Positions 35,701 through 46,900 of a stretch of DNA of 64,000 bases are shown piece by piece. The DNA is from Marsupella aquatica. Its lineage: Eukaryota > Marchantiophyta. The stretch spans positions 12,524,001 to 12,588,000 of the forward strand of contig OZ316891.1 in assembly GCA_973895155.1 (NCBI GenBank), in the 5' to 3' direction. Within the stretch, counting starts at the first letter, position 1. Each line of letters starts with the position of its first letter. A model generated the notes under the pieces. The model had not been told where the DNA came from. It saw only the letters and a program-made list of their open reading frames with translations, and ran no database searches. The translations under genes were made by a program, and so were the position numbers.

Positions 35701-37804
35701 TTGATGAGCGTCCACAGTTTCTCGTGGGTTTCTATTGCTAATTGAGAGAGTTGCTTAGTTTGACCGACCAGCGTATCCCTTTGCCAGAAAGATTACCAGC
35801 CCCTCCAGGAAAACCCACCCGAGGCTGGCAAATTTCTGTGATGCCAAGGTGTTTACATCCTTCAATTTCACGTACTGACCAAGTCCTCAACAAAATCAAT
35901 ATCGAGATCGAAAACTGATTCTCTCCAACGCGACACCCTGAGGAAGCACATCTCTATTATCGATCCCATCAGCAACAGCAGCATTTGTATATACCTGCAT
36001 AATGCACAAGCGGCCATAGCGTGCCAAATTGACTCCTTCACAATCGAAGCCGATTGTCAAGGGCTGGTTTTCGTCCGGCTTCAGGAAAGCCGCAGGAAGT
36101 TGTGATGCCTCAGTGACAATTTGAACAGGTACTGGAACCAGCCATTTCTCTATTTCCGCAGAGCTACTGCGACTCCTGCAACCTGCCAGAGAAACATCAG
36201 CAAGAAGCGATAAGTTGCTCGGAAAAGACAACCAGCGAGGATTACAGTCGAGGCGCACAATGGCAACAAATTCCTGACCTGAGAATTGGAAGACTGAACC
36301 AAATTTTCAGTCCTGCAGTACTGATCGTTCCATTTCTCATTAAACGTGGAGCAACACTGAACGACGAGGACCGGAAGGACACCAGAGAATGAAGAACCCA
36401 CACGTACGGGTTAGGGTTCAGATTTAATGTGTAGTGCGCAACTTCAAATTTATAAAATGGGCGTATTACGCGAGTCGGCAGCAACGCACGAGCGAAATAA
36501 ATGAAACAGCAGATAAGACGAGCGCGGCTCCACATAATTCGAATACTTCAATTGAGCAGGCGAGTACAAAATCCATTCCGACCATTTCAAAGCTTTAGAC
36601 CTATCAAGTTTGAGATTTCAAGTTTTCTTAGACACGTGAAGGAATCGTCAACAATGAAAGTAATCTGCACATGATGATCCAAATCTCCGTGCTTTACAAA
36701 ACGGCCCATAAGCTCCTGGCTGAGTGAAAGACATTTTTGGTCATTTACGCTCATGATCTAAGATCATAAAAATCCCGACTGTATTGACTGATCCAGCATT
36801 GACTACACTTTGCAATTCGAAGAACAAATCAACCGAGGAATAGCCAAGGTGAAGCTATGTGGCAAATTTCCAGGTGAAGGTCAGGTTAATGGCTAATACG
36901 CGGCGACTTGAAGTCAACAGTCCTTTCTTCTGGCAAATGGATAGCCTAGTTATACTGTTACATCCAAAACCCGATACTTCGACTGCATCCATTTGTCAGC
37001 AACGCAGACTTACTGGCGGTCAAAGAATTTTGCTGCTCAAATGAAAGACACTCCGGTTTCAAAAAAAAATTCGCCGTGTCGCAGCTTCGTAACAATATTC
37101 GATTCATAGATCGTCGTGCACAAATTTCGAGGAGCCAGTTTATGAACGTTAAACCTAGTCACTGCACGACCTTAGAAAATAGAAATAGCGTGCACCACAG
37201 ATCCATTGAAGGCTCGGCCAAGTTCCCACTCCAGTCAATCCTGACGGTGGTACTAGACATATACTATCGTCAAGTGTGAGCAGATACAACTAGCTCGTCC
37301 ACGCTCACAGAATTCAAGTCGGAAGCTGTCTAGAAGGGTCCAATTACTCTGCACTCAAGCTAATTGGGGCTCAGTTTACTCAATCTCAAAAAGCCAATAC
37401 CCCCCTAAAAAAGAGGAGACGCGAATACGCAACGCAATCTGCATTAAAATGACTTCGAGGGAGAATCACAACAGCTCAGCACAGCAGGCAGACAAAAACG
37501 GAAGTGCAAATGGTGGAACCTCACAGAGACCAGGTCGGAAGTTGTCTGAAGGGATCCAATTAGTCCACAGCCAAGCTAATTGGATATGACACAGTCTCGC
37601 AGGAAAACCCGATAACCCCAAATCAGAGCAGCAGAGGCGAATATGCAATGCAACCTGCACCATCAAGAACAGCCGGCAAGAAAAACAGAAGCGCGAAAGT
37701 TGAACCTCACCAGGAACTGGAGCGCTGGTCGCAGCGGGAGGGGATGCTGCAGGAATGCTGAGCGGGGTCCAGCTCGAGAAGCAGACGGGGATGGAGTCCG
37801 CCAT
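32751..37804 (-). CDS. 3'-5' exonuclease domain plus KH domain protein, 10 exons, 360 aa
   Basis: It is homologous to plant 3'-5' exonuclease/K-homology proteins (Arabidopsis At2g25910 type), with an RNase D/EXD-like DEDD nuclease fold followed by an RNA-binding KH domain. Substrate and role are not established from sequence; RNA processing is the natural inference. Exons (minus): 37804-37711, 36182-35995, 35500-35369, 35183-35133, 34851-34755, 34586-34540, 34130-33914, 33806-33662, 33016-32974, 32819-32751. All junctions are GT-AG and in phase. Motif Exo I is FDCEG (D78, E80), Exo II HDCKRDS (131-137), and a probable third carboxylate lies in DNYISFVGLL or further on. The KH signature GRIIGKKG has its GxxG loop at 310-313. 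The ~360-residue length fits the family. An in-frame ATG nine codons upstream (37831) is a possible alternative start; 37804 was chosen for its better context (G at +4). Confidence 0.92.
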
Positions 37805-38035
37805 CGTCGTGCCGACATTCAATTCATGCATTCGGTGCTCTCGAGAACGGGATGTAAAAGGGATCGCCACGAGAAGAAAATCGGGCGATCGGTGGGTGCT
37901 AGCTTTATGAAGACGTTGCCGTTCTTTGCGTGCTTCTTACAAGGTGTGACAATTTGTTACGCTTTCCATTCATTTACACAAGGTAGAGTCCTACCCTCTC
38001 TAAGTGCAGGGCCTCTACAGCAGAAGAAGCCCCAG

Positions 38036-38815
38036 GGTGTGCTTATAGAGGGTGCGAGGCGTTGGTTATTTCTGGGCACCCCTTCTGAGAGCACTCCCAC
38101 CAGTGCAACAACTAAATTGTATCCTGCTAATAATGTAGCCACCAATAGTAGTGCATGTGGAGCGCTTATAGAGGGTGTGAGCAGTTTGCTATTTCTGGGC
38201 ACCCAACAAGGTTCTGAGAGCACTCTTACCAGTGCAACAACTATATTGTATCTTGCGAATAATGGAGCCACCAATAGTGGTGCATGTGGAGAGTTTATAG
38301 ATGGTGTATAGATGGTGCGAGCCGTTTGTTATTTCTAGGCAGCCCACAAGGTTCTCAGAGCACTCCCACAAATGCAATAACTATATTGCATCTTGCGAAT
38401 AATGGAGACACCAATAGTGGTGCATGTGGAGAGTCTATGGAGGGGTGTGAGAGATTTGTTATTTCTGGGCACCCCACAAGTTTATAAGAGCACTCCCCAG
38501 TGAGTGCACCAACTAAATCTTATCTTGCAAATAATGTAGCCACCAATAGTGGTGCATGTGGAGTGTTTATAGAGGGTGTGAGCAGTTTGTTATATCTGGC
38601 ACCCCACAAGTTTCTAAGAGCACTCCCCTAGTGCAACAACTATATTGAATCTTGCAAATAATATAACCACCAATAGTCGTGCATGTGGAGTGTTTATAGA
38701 GGGTGTGAGCCGTTTGTTATTTCTGGGCACCCCACAAGTTTCTAAGAGCACTCCCACCAGTGCAACAACTAAATTGTATCTTGCTAATGTAGCCACCAAC
38801 AGTGGTGCATGTGGA
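38036..38815. repeat. Minisatellite, about 123-140 bp x 6
   Basis: Six consecutive units begin at about 38041, 38164, 38293, 38433, 38565 and 38692. Each contains TTATAGAGGGTG, TTATTTCTGGGCACCCC, AGAGCACTC, AGTGCAACAACTA-ATTG and ACCAATAGTGGTGCATGTGG. Unit lengths drift between 123 and about 140 bp; unit 3 carries an extra internal TAGATGGTG duplication. The first two units stay open in one frame (41 residues each, with LFLGT motifs), but later units shift frame, so the array is not a simple protein repeat. It starts 230 bp upstream of the exonuclease/KH start codon, within its likely promoter. Confidence 0.92.
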
Positions 38816-39229
38816 ATCTCCCTGAACCTGTTCCCTAAAGGTGCCCCATTGGAGTGTGTTAGACTGCAGCCTATCATTTTGCCTTCGATCCAGAAGGAAC
38901 CGAAACAGGGCCGGCAACTTCAATGACAATGCCAGATCTGTAATACTTTTCCTAGTCATCATTATTTCTGTAGTCCCAAGCCTATCCCAAACCTACTGTA
39001 GATATATTCCCTTGGTGGTTACTAGAGACTTTGTGATATAGCATGCTCATCCTAGAACATGTTTGATATTTTGTCTTGTAGTGATATGTAAATGGATCAA
39101 ATAAGAGAGTAGAACTAAAATAGGACATGCAAAGAAAAGGATATAGTGACCAATGAAAACTACAGTCAATGACCAATGAAAAGTACAGTTAGGTGCTATG
39201 ACACAAAGACACTACAATGCTAGCCATTA

Positions 39230-39720
39230 GGGTATCTCAAACCAGCTCATTCCCGGAGGTTTCCTCTGACTGAAATGTTAAGGGGTGAGTCATGGACCAA
39301 AAATATGTGGTTCCCGCAAAAGGTGACAGCCAGTAACTTGGGCAGTCAGCGCACCGCCATCCACAACGAAAATTGTTCATGCCCTTCAAGAATTGTCAGC
39401 AATCATTCTAAAATTGACGTTGCTCAGTTGACCTGCATGAGCATGTTAAAATCCATCTCAAACCTGAAACCCCCGGTGTATTAAGTTGGCCCAAAAGTTG
39501 GGTTTTGGTCTCGTGGGTTTCTCATCATAGAATCGGCACATCAAGTGCGACGAAGAAAAGGGTAGTTTTATTGGGTTTAAAGGAAAGACTTATAAATTTT
39601 TGTGGAAGAACTTTAGGGTCATTTAAATCCAATTTTGAGTCTTGTGAGAGCATTAGGGTCCTTTTATTCAAATTTTGGAATATTCCAACTTTAATGGGTT
39701 TTTTAAATAAATCTTTTTTT
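39230..39720. repeat. Interspersed repeat remnant, shared with 51840-52130 and 9551-9730
   Basis: The first part (39230-39500) matches 51840-52130: GT-TCTCAAAC, a TG-TGACTG-AATG block, GTTCCCG, GTGAC-GTCAG, CCCTTCAAGAATT, and finally AACCCC-GG-ATTAAGTT followed by CCAAAA. The second part (39540-39720) resembles 9551-9730. The element's type and ends are not defined; no protein-coding domain is visible. Confidence 0.65.
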
Positions 39721-39729
39721 CTTGCATTT

Positions 39730-41160
39730 TAGGGTGTGCAGGGCTTAAAAATGTTGTAGGTGATGGGGGCCCCTCTATGTATGCTATCCTTCCTTGGGGT
39801 TAGCAGTAGGTGTACTGATTAGTTTAGAGGAAAAGGTTTTAAATTAGTGTCATTTTAGTATTAGAAGTTTGTGTGTATTAGTATTAGAAGTTTGATAGTT
39901 TAAAAGTAAATTCTAGACTGAGATTGAAGTGTAATTGGATGAATGAAACTATTAAGGACTTAGCAATAAATATTAGTCTTGGTGTGAGACTTAACAAGCC
40001 TGCAATAAAAAAGGCAAGTGAAGGACAGACGGGATTCAAAAGAATGACACAAGCCAGAGCTGATACACTGCTATGCCCCTCACCTCCCTCAGTCCCTCAC
40101 CATAAATCAATTGCACACTCTACAAACTGACCCAAAATTAAAATCAACCCAAACTTGCTCCAACACCCTACTCAAGAAGGTAGCAAAGTTGATGGATCTA
40201 GCAGTCTCTGCATTGCTCCAATTCAAATCCAAAAAACCTGATTCAACAATCCCCATGAAGAAAGTGCACAACACAGTATAGGAGCAATGACGTGATCACA
40301 ACTCTCCCTGGATAAACACATGATTGGGGAGAGAAGGTTGGGATTGAGGGAGGGCTAGTCCAAGTGGAATTGAATCTAAAAATAAAGACAGGAGACAAGT
40401 CACCAAACTAAACAAGAATAGTCAGAACCAAGACAAATGGAAATAACAAGAAAACCTTCGCGAGATCAAACCAGCAGCCGACCACCTTGGAGACTGCACC
40501 AAATATCCTCCCGATTTCATTGAAATACCAGGAGTTTCAGACAACAAAGTTGCAGATAATCACATTAGATAAAGATGAAAGGAGCATACACAAAAATCAT
40601 TGAGCACACATAGAAAATCAAGTTGCCAAACTTTATAGAGAGTCAGCAACCAGCAATGACACCTATGAGATTGTGAGGTAGTTGTGTTCGTTCTGTGAAG
40701 GTCAAGGCCGAGGCCAAAGGGACATTATGGAGCTTCAAATGGACCACCATGGTGGACAAAGGGACCACACGGCATTTTTGAAATCTCTTCTTTCATTCAC
40801 GAAGGGATTGACATGAAGGATGGGAGGACAATGGAACGTAGGAGTGCAGGACAAGTGTTGGCAGGGTTGTCTAGCATAATAGGAGGGCAAGTGGGCCAAA
40901 GCAACTACGAATGGTGGGGCCCGAGCATGCAGCGGAGGACAGTCTGAATGTATGCGGGATGCATGGCTTGGCCCTTTTATCTTACTAGTAAAGCGCGAAC
41001 AGAAGCTACTGTTCACGCCCTACGGCCTAGAGTGAAGCCTCTAGACCGTAACTAAATTGGGGGGCGTACGTAAATTGGGGGTGTGGGTGAAAAAGTGAGG
41101 GGTGAGTAACTTTGTGCAGAATGGGGAGCGGGGAATAGGTTTGAAACTATCTCAAAGAGG
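39730..41160. other. Intergenic DNA, nothing recognised
   Basis: Mostly AT-rich, low-complexity sequence without a supported gene. Open frames are below 95 codons. Confidence 0.45.
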
Positions 41161-41164
41161 GCGG

Positions 41165-41336
41165 CGCAGTGCATCTGGCAACGGGAATGTGTGGGAGCTG
41201 CTGGATCTGGCGATGTCATACGGGAATGCGTGGGAGCTGTGTGGATCTGGTGATGGCAGACGGGGAAGCGTGGGAGCTGTGAGTGAATCAAGGGAAGTTG
41301 GATCTGGCGATGGCAAACGGGAAAGGGTGGGAGCTA
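41165..41336. repeat. Degenerate tandem repeat, about 45-50 bp x 4
   Basis: The unit GGATCTGGCGATGGCA-ACGG followed by GAA-G-GTGGGAGCTG occurs about four times, with variable spacing. It is GC-richer than the surroundings. Confidence 0.8.
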
Positions 41337-41409
41337 ATTATCGAATGCAAGGGAAGTTTAAAGTTCCCCGTTTGATTTCTGGAGTTCTCTGTGAATGGAC
41401 TACTATGTG

Positions 41410-41625
41410 TTCCCGTGGACATGAGATTTATCGATCGCCAAATCCTTTGCAGGTATATGGTGCTGCACCAAAAACGTAGCAAGTATATACTTGCTGGCAA
41501 CCGTGGACATGACATTTATCGACGCCGGATCCTTTGGCTAGCAGCGAGAGTGTCTCCCTTGCAAGCATTGTGCATTCTTTGGCTAGCAGCGAGCGAGGCA
41601 GCGAGAGTCTCTCCCTTGCTCGAAT
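41410..41625. repeat. Diverged duplication, about 97 bp apart
   Basis: CCGTGGACATGA-ATTTATCG followed by GCC--ATCCTTTG occurs at about 41413 and 41503. A second pair, TTTGGCTAGCAGCGAG with GAGAGT-TCTCCCTTGC, occurs at about 41530 and 41579. Confidence 0.65.
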
Positions 41626-41951
41626 TCCTTTCTTTCAACTACGTACATTAGCTATTGGCAACATTTCTCTGTCTGCTGTGCGTCACCGCTTTGTAATGGT
41701 CAACAATCGGAATCTTCTTTCCAACAAAAAGTGGGAACAAGTTTGAAACTCTTCTGTATCAGGTATTCTTCCTAAGAACGCATTTTGCAACTCATTTGAA
41801 CTGGCCCTTTGTCTCATTGTCTCGGGCAGCTCAGCTAGACAGGCCAGTCTCTCTCCATTTCCATCAGTAGCTATGCGTAGAGAATAGATTGTAAATATTT
41901 TGCCCCTTTCATTTTACTCAGATGAAGAGCGTGCACAGGAGAGAATAGTGT

Positions 41952-41983
41952 AGAGGAGAGGAGAGGAGAGGAGAGGAGAGGAG
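41952..41983. repeat. Pentanucleotide microsatellite (GAGAG)n
   Basis: About six perfect GGAGA units run in succession. Confidence 0.95.
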
Positions 41984-42201
41984 CTAAACGATGACACTGC
42001 TTTTTCTCTCTCTTCAGCTCTTAGCTGCACAAATGGAAATTGGCGGAATGTGCTTGCTAGGGTTTAGGATACAACATGAATTGAATAGACGACATGAATT
42101 GAATATGTTTTTGGTTCTGATGGAGATTTGACACGTCCCTTCCTTTCTTTAATTTCCTCCATGAAGTATGCCTGAAAGACAATTTCCTACGCCTTCACTA
42201 G

Positions 42202-42346
42202 GTTCAGCATCAGTTGTCGACTTTGCCAGCAGTACTCAGGCTGGGAAAAGGGGCTTATCTCAGGATTTGCAAAGGTTCAGTATCAGCTGTCGAGTTTGCC
42301 AGCAGTACTCAAGCTGGGAAAAGGGGCTTATCTCAGGATTTGCAAA
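42202..42346. repeat. Tandem duplication, 74 bp x 2
   Basis: Copies begin at about 42202 and 42276. They share TTCAG-ATCAG-TGTCGA, TTTGCCAGCAGTACTCA-GC, TGGGAAAAGGGGCTTATCTC and AGGATTTGCAAA with only a few differences, so the event is probably young. Confidence 0.92.
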
Positions 42347-43068
42347 ATACGGCTTTCTGCCAGGGCAAAATCAAGGGCTCCCTTTGATCCAACACAACGG
42401 CTTCAGACTCGGCCCTACTCATGCCTTCCTGGGCATTTATTGAAGGGGAAGAACCCAAGACCAAGTCTGTGTTGTATTTGGACTGCAGCGGAGTGATTTG
42501 CAGCTGATTGAAGACTGAACCATCCAGCCTGCTGATTGAAAACTGACGCATCTAGCCTACCCTCACGTAAGTGAAATTTTTACGCTGATAGATTGATGTC
42601 TATAAATTATTAAATATTGAGGCCAGACCACTAATATTCAGGTTGAAGATTGGGTGCAGCAGAGACTAGAGAGATGAAGAGCAGAGAAAGAGAGAAAGCC
42701 TGAGATTGAAAAGTGTGAAAAACTGCATGCCCTTTCTGAGATTTCAATCGAGTGAAGAGCCAGCTATATTCCCAAAGCTAGCTGAGAAAGGATACTGTGG
42801 TTGTCTCTTATGATGTTTTGTGGAAGTTGCTGCAGGCAGACAGAGCTAAAGTGTTCGTGTGGATCAAGGTCCAAGCTAAGTGAATTCTGGTAAGCAAACA
42901 AACTATTTGAATCTTTCCAAGCAATCTTAATGATTAATATATTATGTACTAAGGTCTAAACAGTATAGATTCTAGACTTTCGGCTGATTGTGTTGCCTTT
43001 CTTTAGATCCCTTTCTTTAGATCCCTATCCAAATAATTAATATTCTGAAAAGGACCAAATGTTGTAGT

Positions 43069-43140
43069 GGAGTTGTCAGGAATAAATTGTTGTTTTTCAT
43101 TGTTGGAGTTGTCAGGAATAAATTGTTGCTTTTCATTGTT
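43069..43140. repeat. Tandem duplication, 36 bp x 2
   Basis: The unit GGAGTTGTCAGGAATAAATT followed by GTTG-TTTTCATTGTT occurs at 43069 and 43105 with one difference. Confidence 0.93.
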
Positions 43141-43918
43141 GTTATTGTACACTTTCTTCATTATTTTATGGCTGATGCACTTGGTTTCTTTTTGTTTTGG
43201 TACTCTATTACTAGATGGTGTTGTCTCGGGTATTAATTGTGAGATCTCAGGCTATGGGACGTCGGAGCTGATGAACTGATTTGTTGAATGGGAGCAATTT
43301 CATCATAATTTCATTACACTTTCCTCATTCATCCAGCATGATGGAGGACCCCGCAGTGCTATCATTCCAGATTTGCAGTCATGGGTGCAAGCATCATATT
43401 GTCACCAATGTGACACTCCTGTTCTTTTATTTTTAAAGGGGACATACGCCCCGGAACTTTGTTAGTGGGACTTTATATGGCCTTGGAGGTAGTTTCAATG
43501 CTTATCTTAGCAGTTCCCATTTCCGATACTAAAGATAGTGCTTGACTGGTGTGAGACAAAATTGAGCAAACACTATAGAGAGTAGACAAGATGTGATTCC
43601 CTGATGTGCTATAACAGATGGAAAGACAAAGATAGTAACATCTATAGGTGATTATTGTAGAGACATTGGCATCAGGCTAGGGGTTGTGTCACTAATTATA
43701 GAGTAGTCAAGAAGACAATTAGGACAGTAGTTGATGAAGGCCAGGGATAACGTAGTTGAGATCATGCTAGACATGATTTTGTATGACATTACATCATGTC
43801 ATGTATTATTAAACTATTTATGAATAAATCTGAGACATTCTTGATACTTGATACAATTTATTATCGAATGTGTCGTGTTGTATTTTGTAGATAATTGATG
43901 ATCAATAGATTTTCAACA

Positions 43919-46900
43919 ATGGCAAACGAAAGGGTCCTTAATGACATTACTAATTTGTCCACCATTGAACAAGCTCACTCTTCCACAAGGTATTGCATAT
44001 GAATATAACTAACACTATCGTTTTCATTCATTCTATTCTATTCTATATAAAAATTAACAATTAAATTTTGTTTACTTTCTAAAGTAACTTATATCTAATT
44101 GAATGTTCATTTTATGTTTAGGTTTGCTGATTATACCCTTATTAGAGATGGAAGGCAACATAGTCTCATCAATGAACCGAGACAAGAAGGAAGTGTTCCG
44201 ATCGCAAGAGTAGATCTCTCATATGAAATTGAGGAGCCCTACGAGTTTGAAGGACCAACACGAGTATCGTTGAGACCTGGTGATACTATTGATACAGTCA
44301 GAAGAGCCAATAGAGCAAAATACATGCGAGAATGGCGTGCACGACAAAAAGCTAAAAATATACATGTACAGGTGGACGAAGGAGTTAGTGAGCCGAATAG
44401 AGCAGCCAAGCGGGCTAAACAACAACAGGAGCGACGAGCAATTAAAAAAGTAATAGCAAACACTGCAGTTGTTCTAGAGGATGCACGAGTGCTTCATATC
44501 AGGTATTTAATTTTGTTTATAAATTTAATGCATTTTTGCATGGGTTATAATATTTGATGTACAAACAATATTGGTTGTTAATATATATTTGTTATCAAAA
44601 TGTATTTTATAGGGAGTTGCCAGTTGGTGAAGATGTACAACCACTTTCCATGTAAGTTTCTTTTGTTACAAATTTAATAATTCACGTCTAGAAAAGACTT
44701 GCTCTTTGATCCTCATGTTTAGGAAGTCAAGTGGTCTAAGGAATTTTATATCACTAACGCAAATTTATATTGATGTATATAGGGACCCATTTATTGGTGA
44801 CAATGTTCCAGGACCTCCACACCCTATTTCAAATCAATGTTTAACATTGGTTGCAAATGATCCATCTCCGACGTAAGTTTCTTTATATTATAATTTTTTA
44901 TATTTTTATAATATAATTATTTTTTGGACATGACTATAATTGATATTTTAAAAACAATTGTGAATGATTGATATTTACAGATTACCCATGCCACTCATTC
45001 GAAGAACCCTTCGAGATGAACAAATGTTTGCTAGAGCAGAGGGACAAAGAAATAGACGTGCAATGAGGACTGACCAACCTCAAAATATTGCTGAAGAAAT
45101 AGTCCCCCGTGTGATACAACATGGGTCTACCTCTAGGTATGAATTAAATTCATTATTTTCATATTAATTGTGAGTAAATTTTTTAGTTTTGAATTGAAAA
45201 TAATAGTTTATGTTATTTTTGTTCATTATAGGGGACCGTTTCCAGATGAAGATATCATAGTGCCTTCACAAATCGAGATCAACCCACCACCTCGACGCAC
45301 AAGTTGTATTGCACGCCTCCCAACTATGTATGTTAATATTTGTTGAATTTTAGTGGATAGATTAAACTTATAGCCTTATTGTTTGACTTTTAATTATATT
45401 ATTTAGTTTTTTATTTTGTTAAATTATTTGTTGTTAGAGGATTGATTGAGTTTTTGAGTTGGTTTTTTAATTAGGAATATGATTTAACTAACACTAGCTA
45501 TTCATTTTTTCAGCAACATAGCATGTCGTCGCATATTTGATCAACAACATGTGTTTCACTTGAAGCTACAAGGTCAAATCAATCAAGAGAGTGGTCATCA
45601 TTACCTTGGGCGGATGAATGTGGTATGCCCATCCTGTAAGGCATTGCATTGGAGGGGGAGAAAGTAAGTTCTACAAAATTCAAAGACTCTCCATTTGGCA
45701 AGTGTTGTAATCATGGTAGGGTGGATTTACCACCATTGCGATCTCTTCCTCCATTCTTGGCATCATTGGTCTCAGGTGAGGGACCAACCAGTAAAAGGTT
45801 TTTGAGTCACATTCGAGCTTATAACTCTGCACTTCAACTTGCATCCATCGGTGCTAACATGTCTGGAGAAGTACATGGCGGCATAAAACATCTTCGCATT
45901 CAAGGTGGGATCTATCATTCTATTGGTCCTCTATATCTTGAGGTAGGACAACCCCCAAAATTTGCTCAACTTTATATTTATGACACTGAGCACGAAATAG
46001 AGAATAGAGAAAGGGTTGTTACTGATGGTATTGAGATTGAGACCTTGAGAGGATTACAGAATCTTATGCGTGAGCATAATGCATATGTGAGATCATTTCA
46101 AGCTATAGCATGTGAGGTTGGTAGTCAAAATGTGCGCATAGTACTAAAAGCTAGCGAGAAAGGTCTTGATGCTAGACATTATAACTTGCCGGTAGCATCG
46201 GAGGTCGCAGCCATTATTCCTGAAGATGGAAGTGAGGAAGTTGGTCCACTTGATATAATTATATACTTGCATGGAGGAGGAGTTCGTCGTATATCTGATC
46301 TCAATCAGGCATATATTCCTTTGCATTTTGTTCTACTATTTCCATACGATGAGGCAGGATGACATATAGGCATTCAAAAACGTAATTCTTCTATAGTAGA
46401 AGAGAATGTTGCTATGGAAAGTGAAGAGGGTGTGGTGGAGGATATTATTCATGGGAGAGCCTACAACGACATGATGGATAATGATACACATGCAGATACA
46501 GGGACAAGGAATGTAACCCCTTTGGAGTTTGCTTCAGTTAGACTTCATACAAGGGAGGATAATCCTACAATGTGCATGGATGGTAGTAGGTTGACACGTT
46601 TTGATCGACTTTATCAAGAGTACATGGTGGATGTTTATGCCACTATTGAGAGCCAGAGGTTGACCTACATACGTACCCATCAACCTCAATTGAGGGCGCA
46701 TCTATATCAAGGGGTTCAAGATATAGTGACGAGGCATGATCATGATGCAGCAGACATTGGAAGACACATCATCTTACCTTCAAGCTTCATAGGGGGTCCA
46801 CGCCATATGCACCAGTTATTTCAGGATGCCATGGCTATTGTTAGATATTTTGGCAAGCCTGATTTTTTCTTGACAATGACATGCAATCCTGCGTGGAAGG

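Noticed and set aside
38036-38815. CRISPR-like regular repeat array
   Set aside because: Units are contiguous 123-140 bp minisatellite copies without distinct spacers, in a plant nuclear context.
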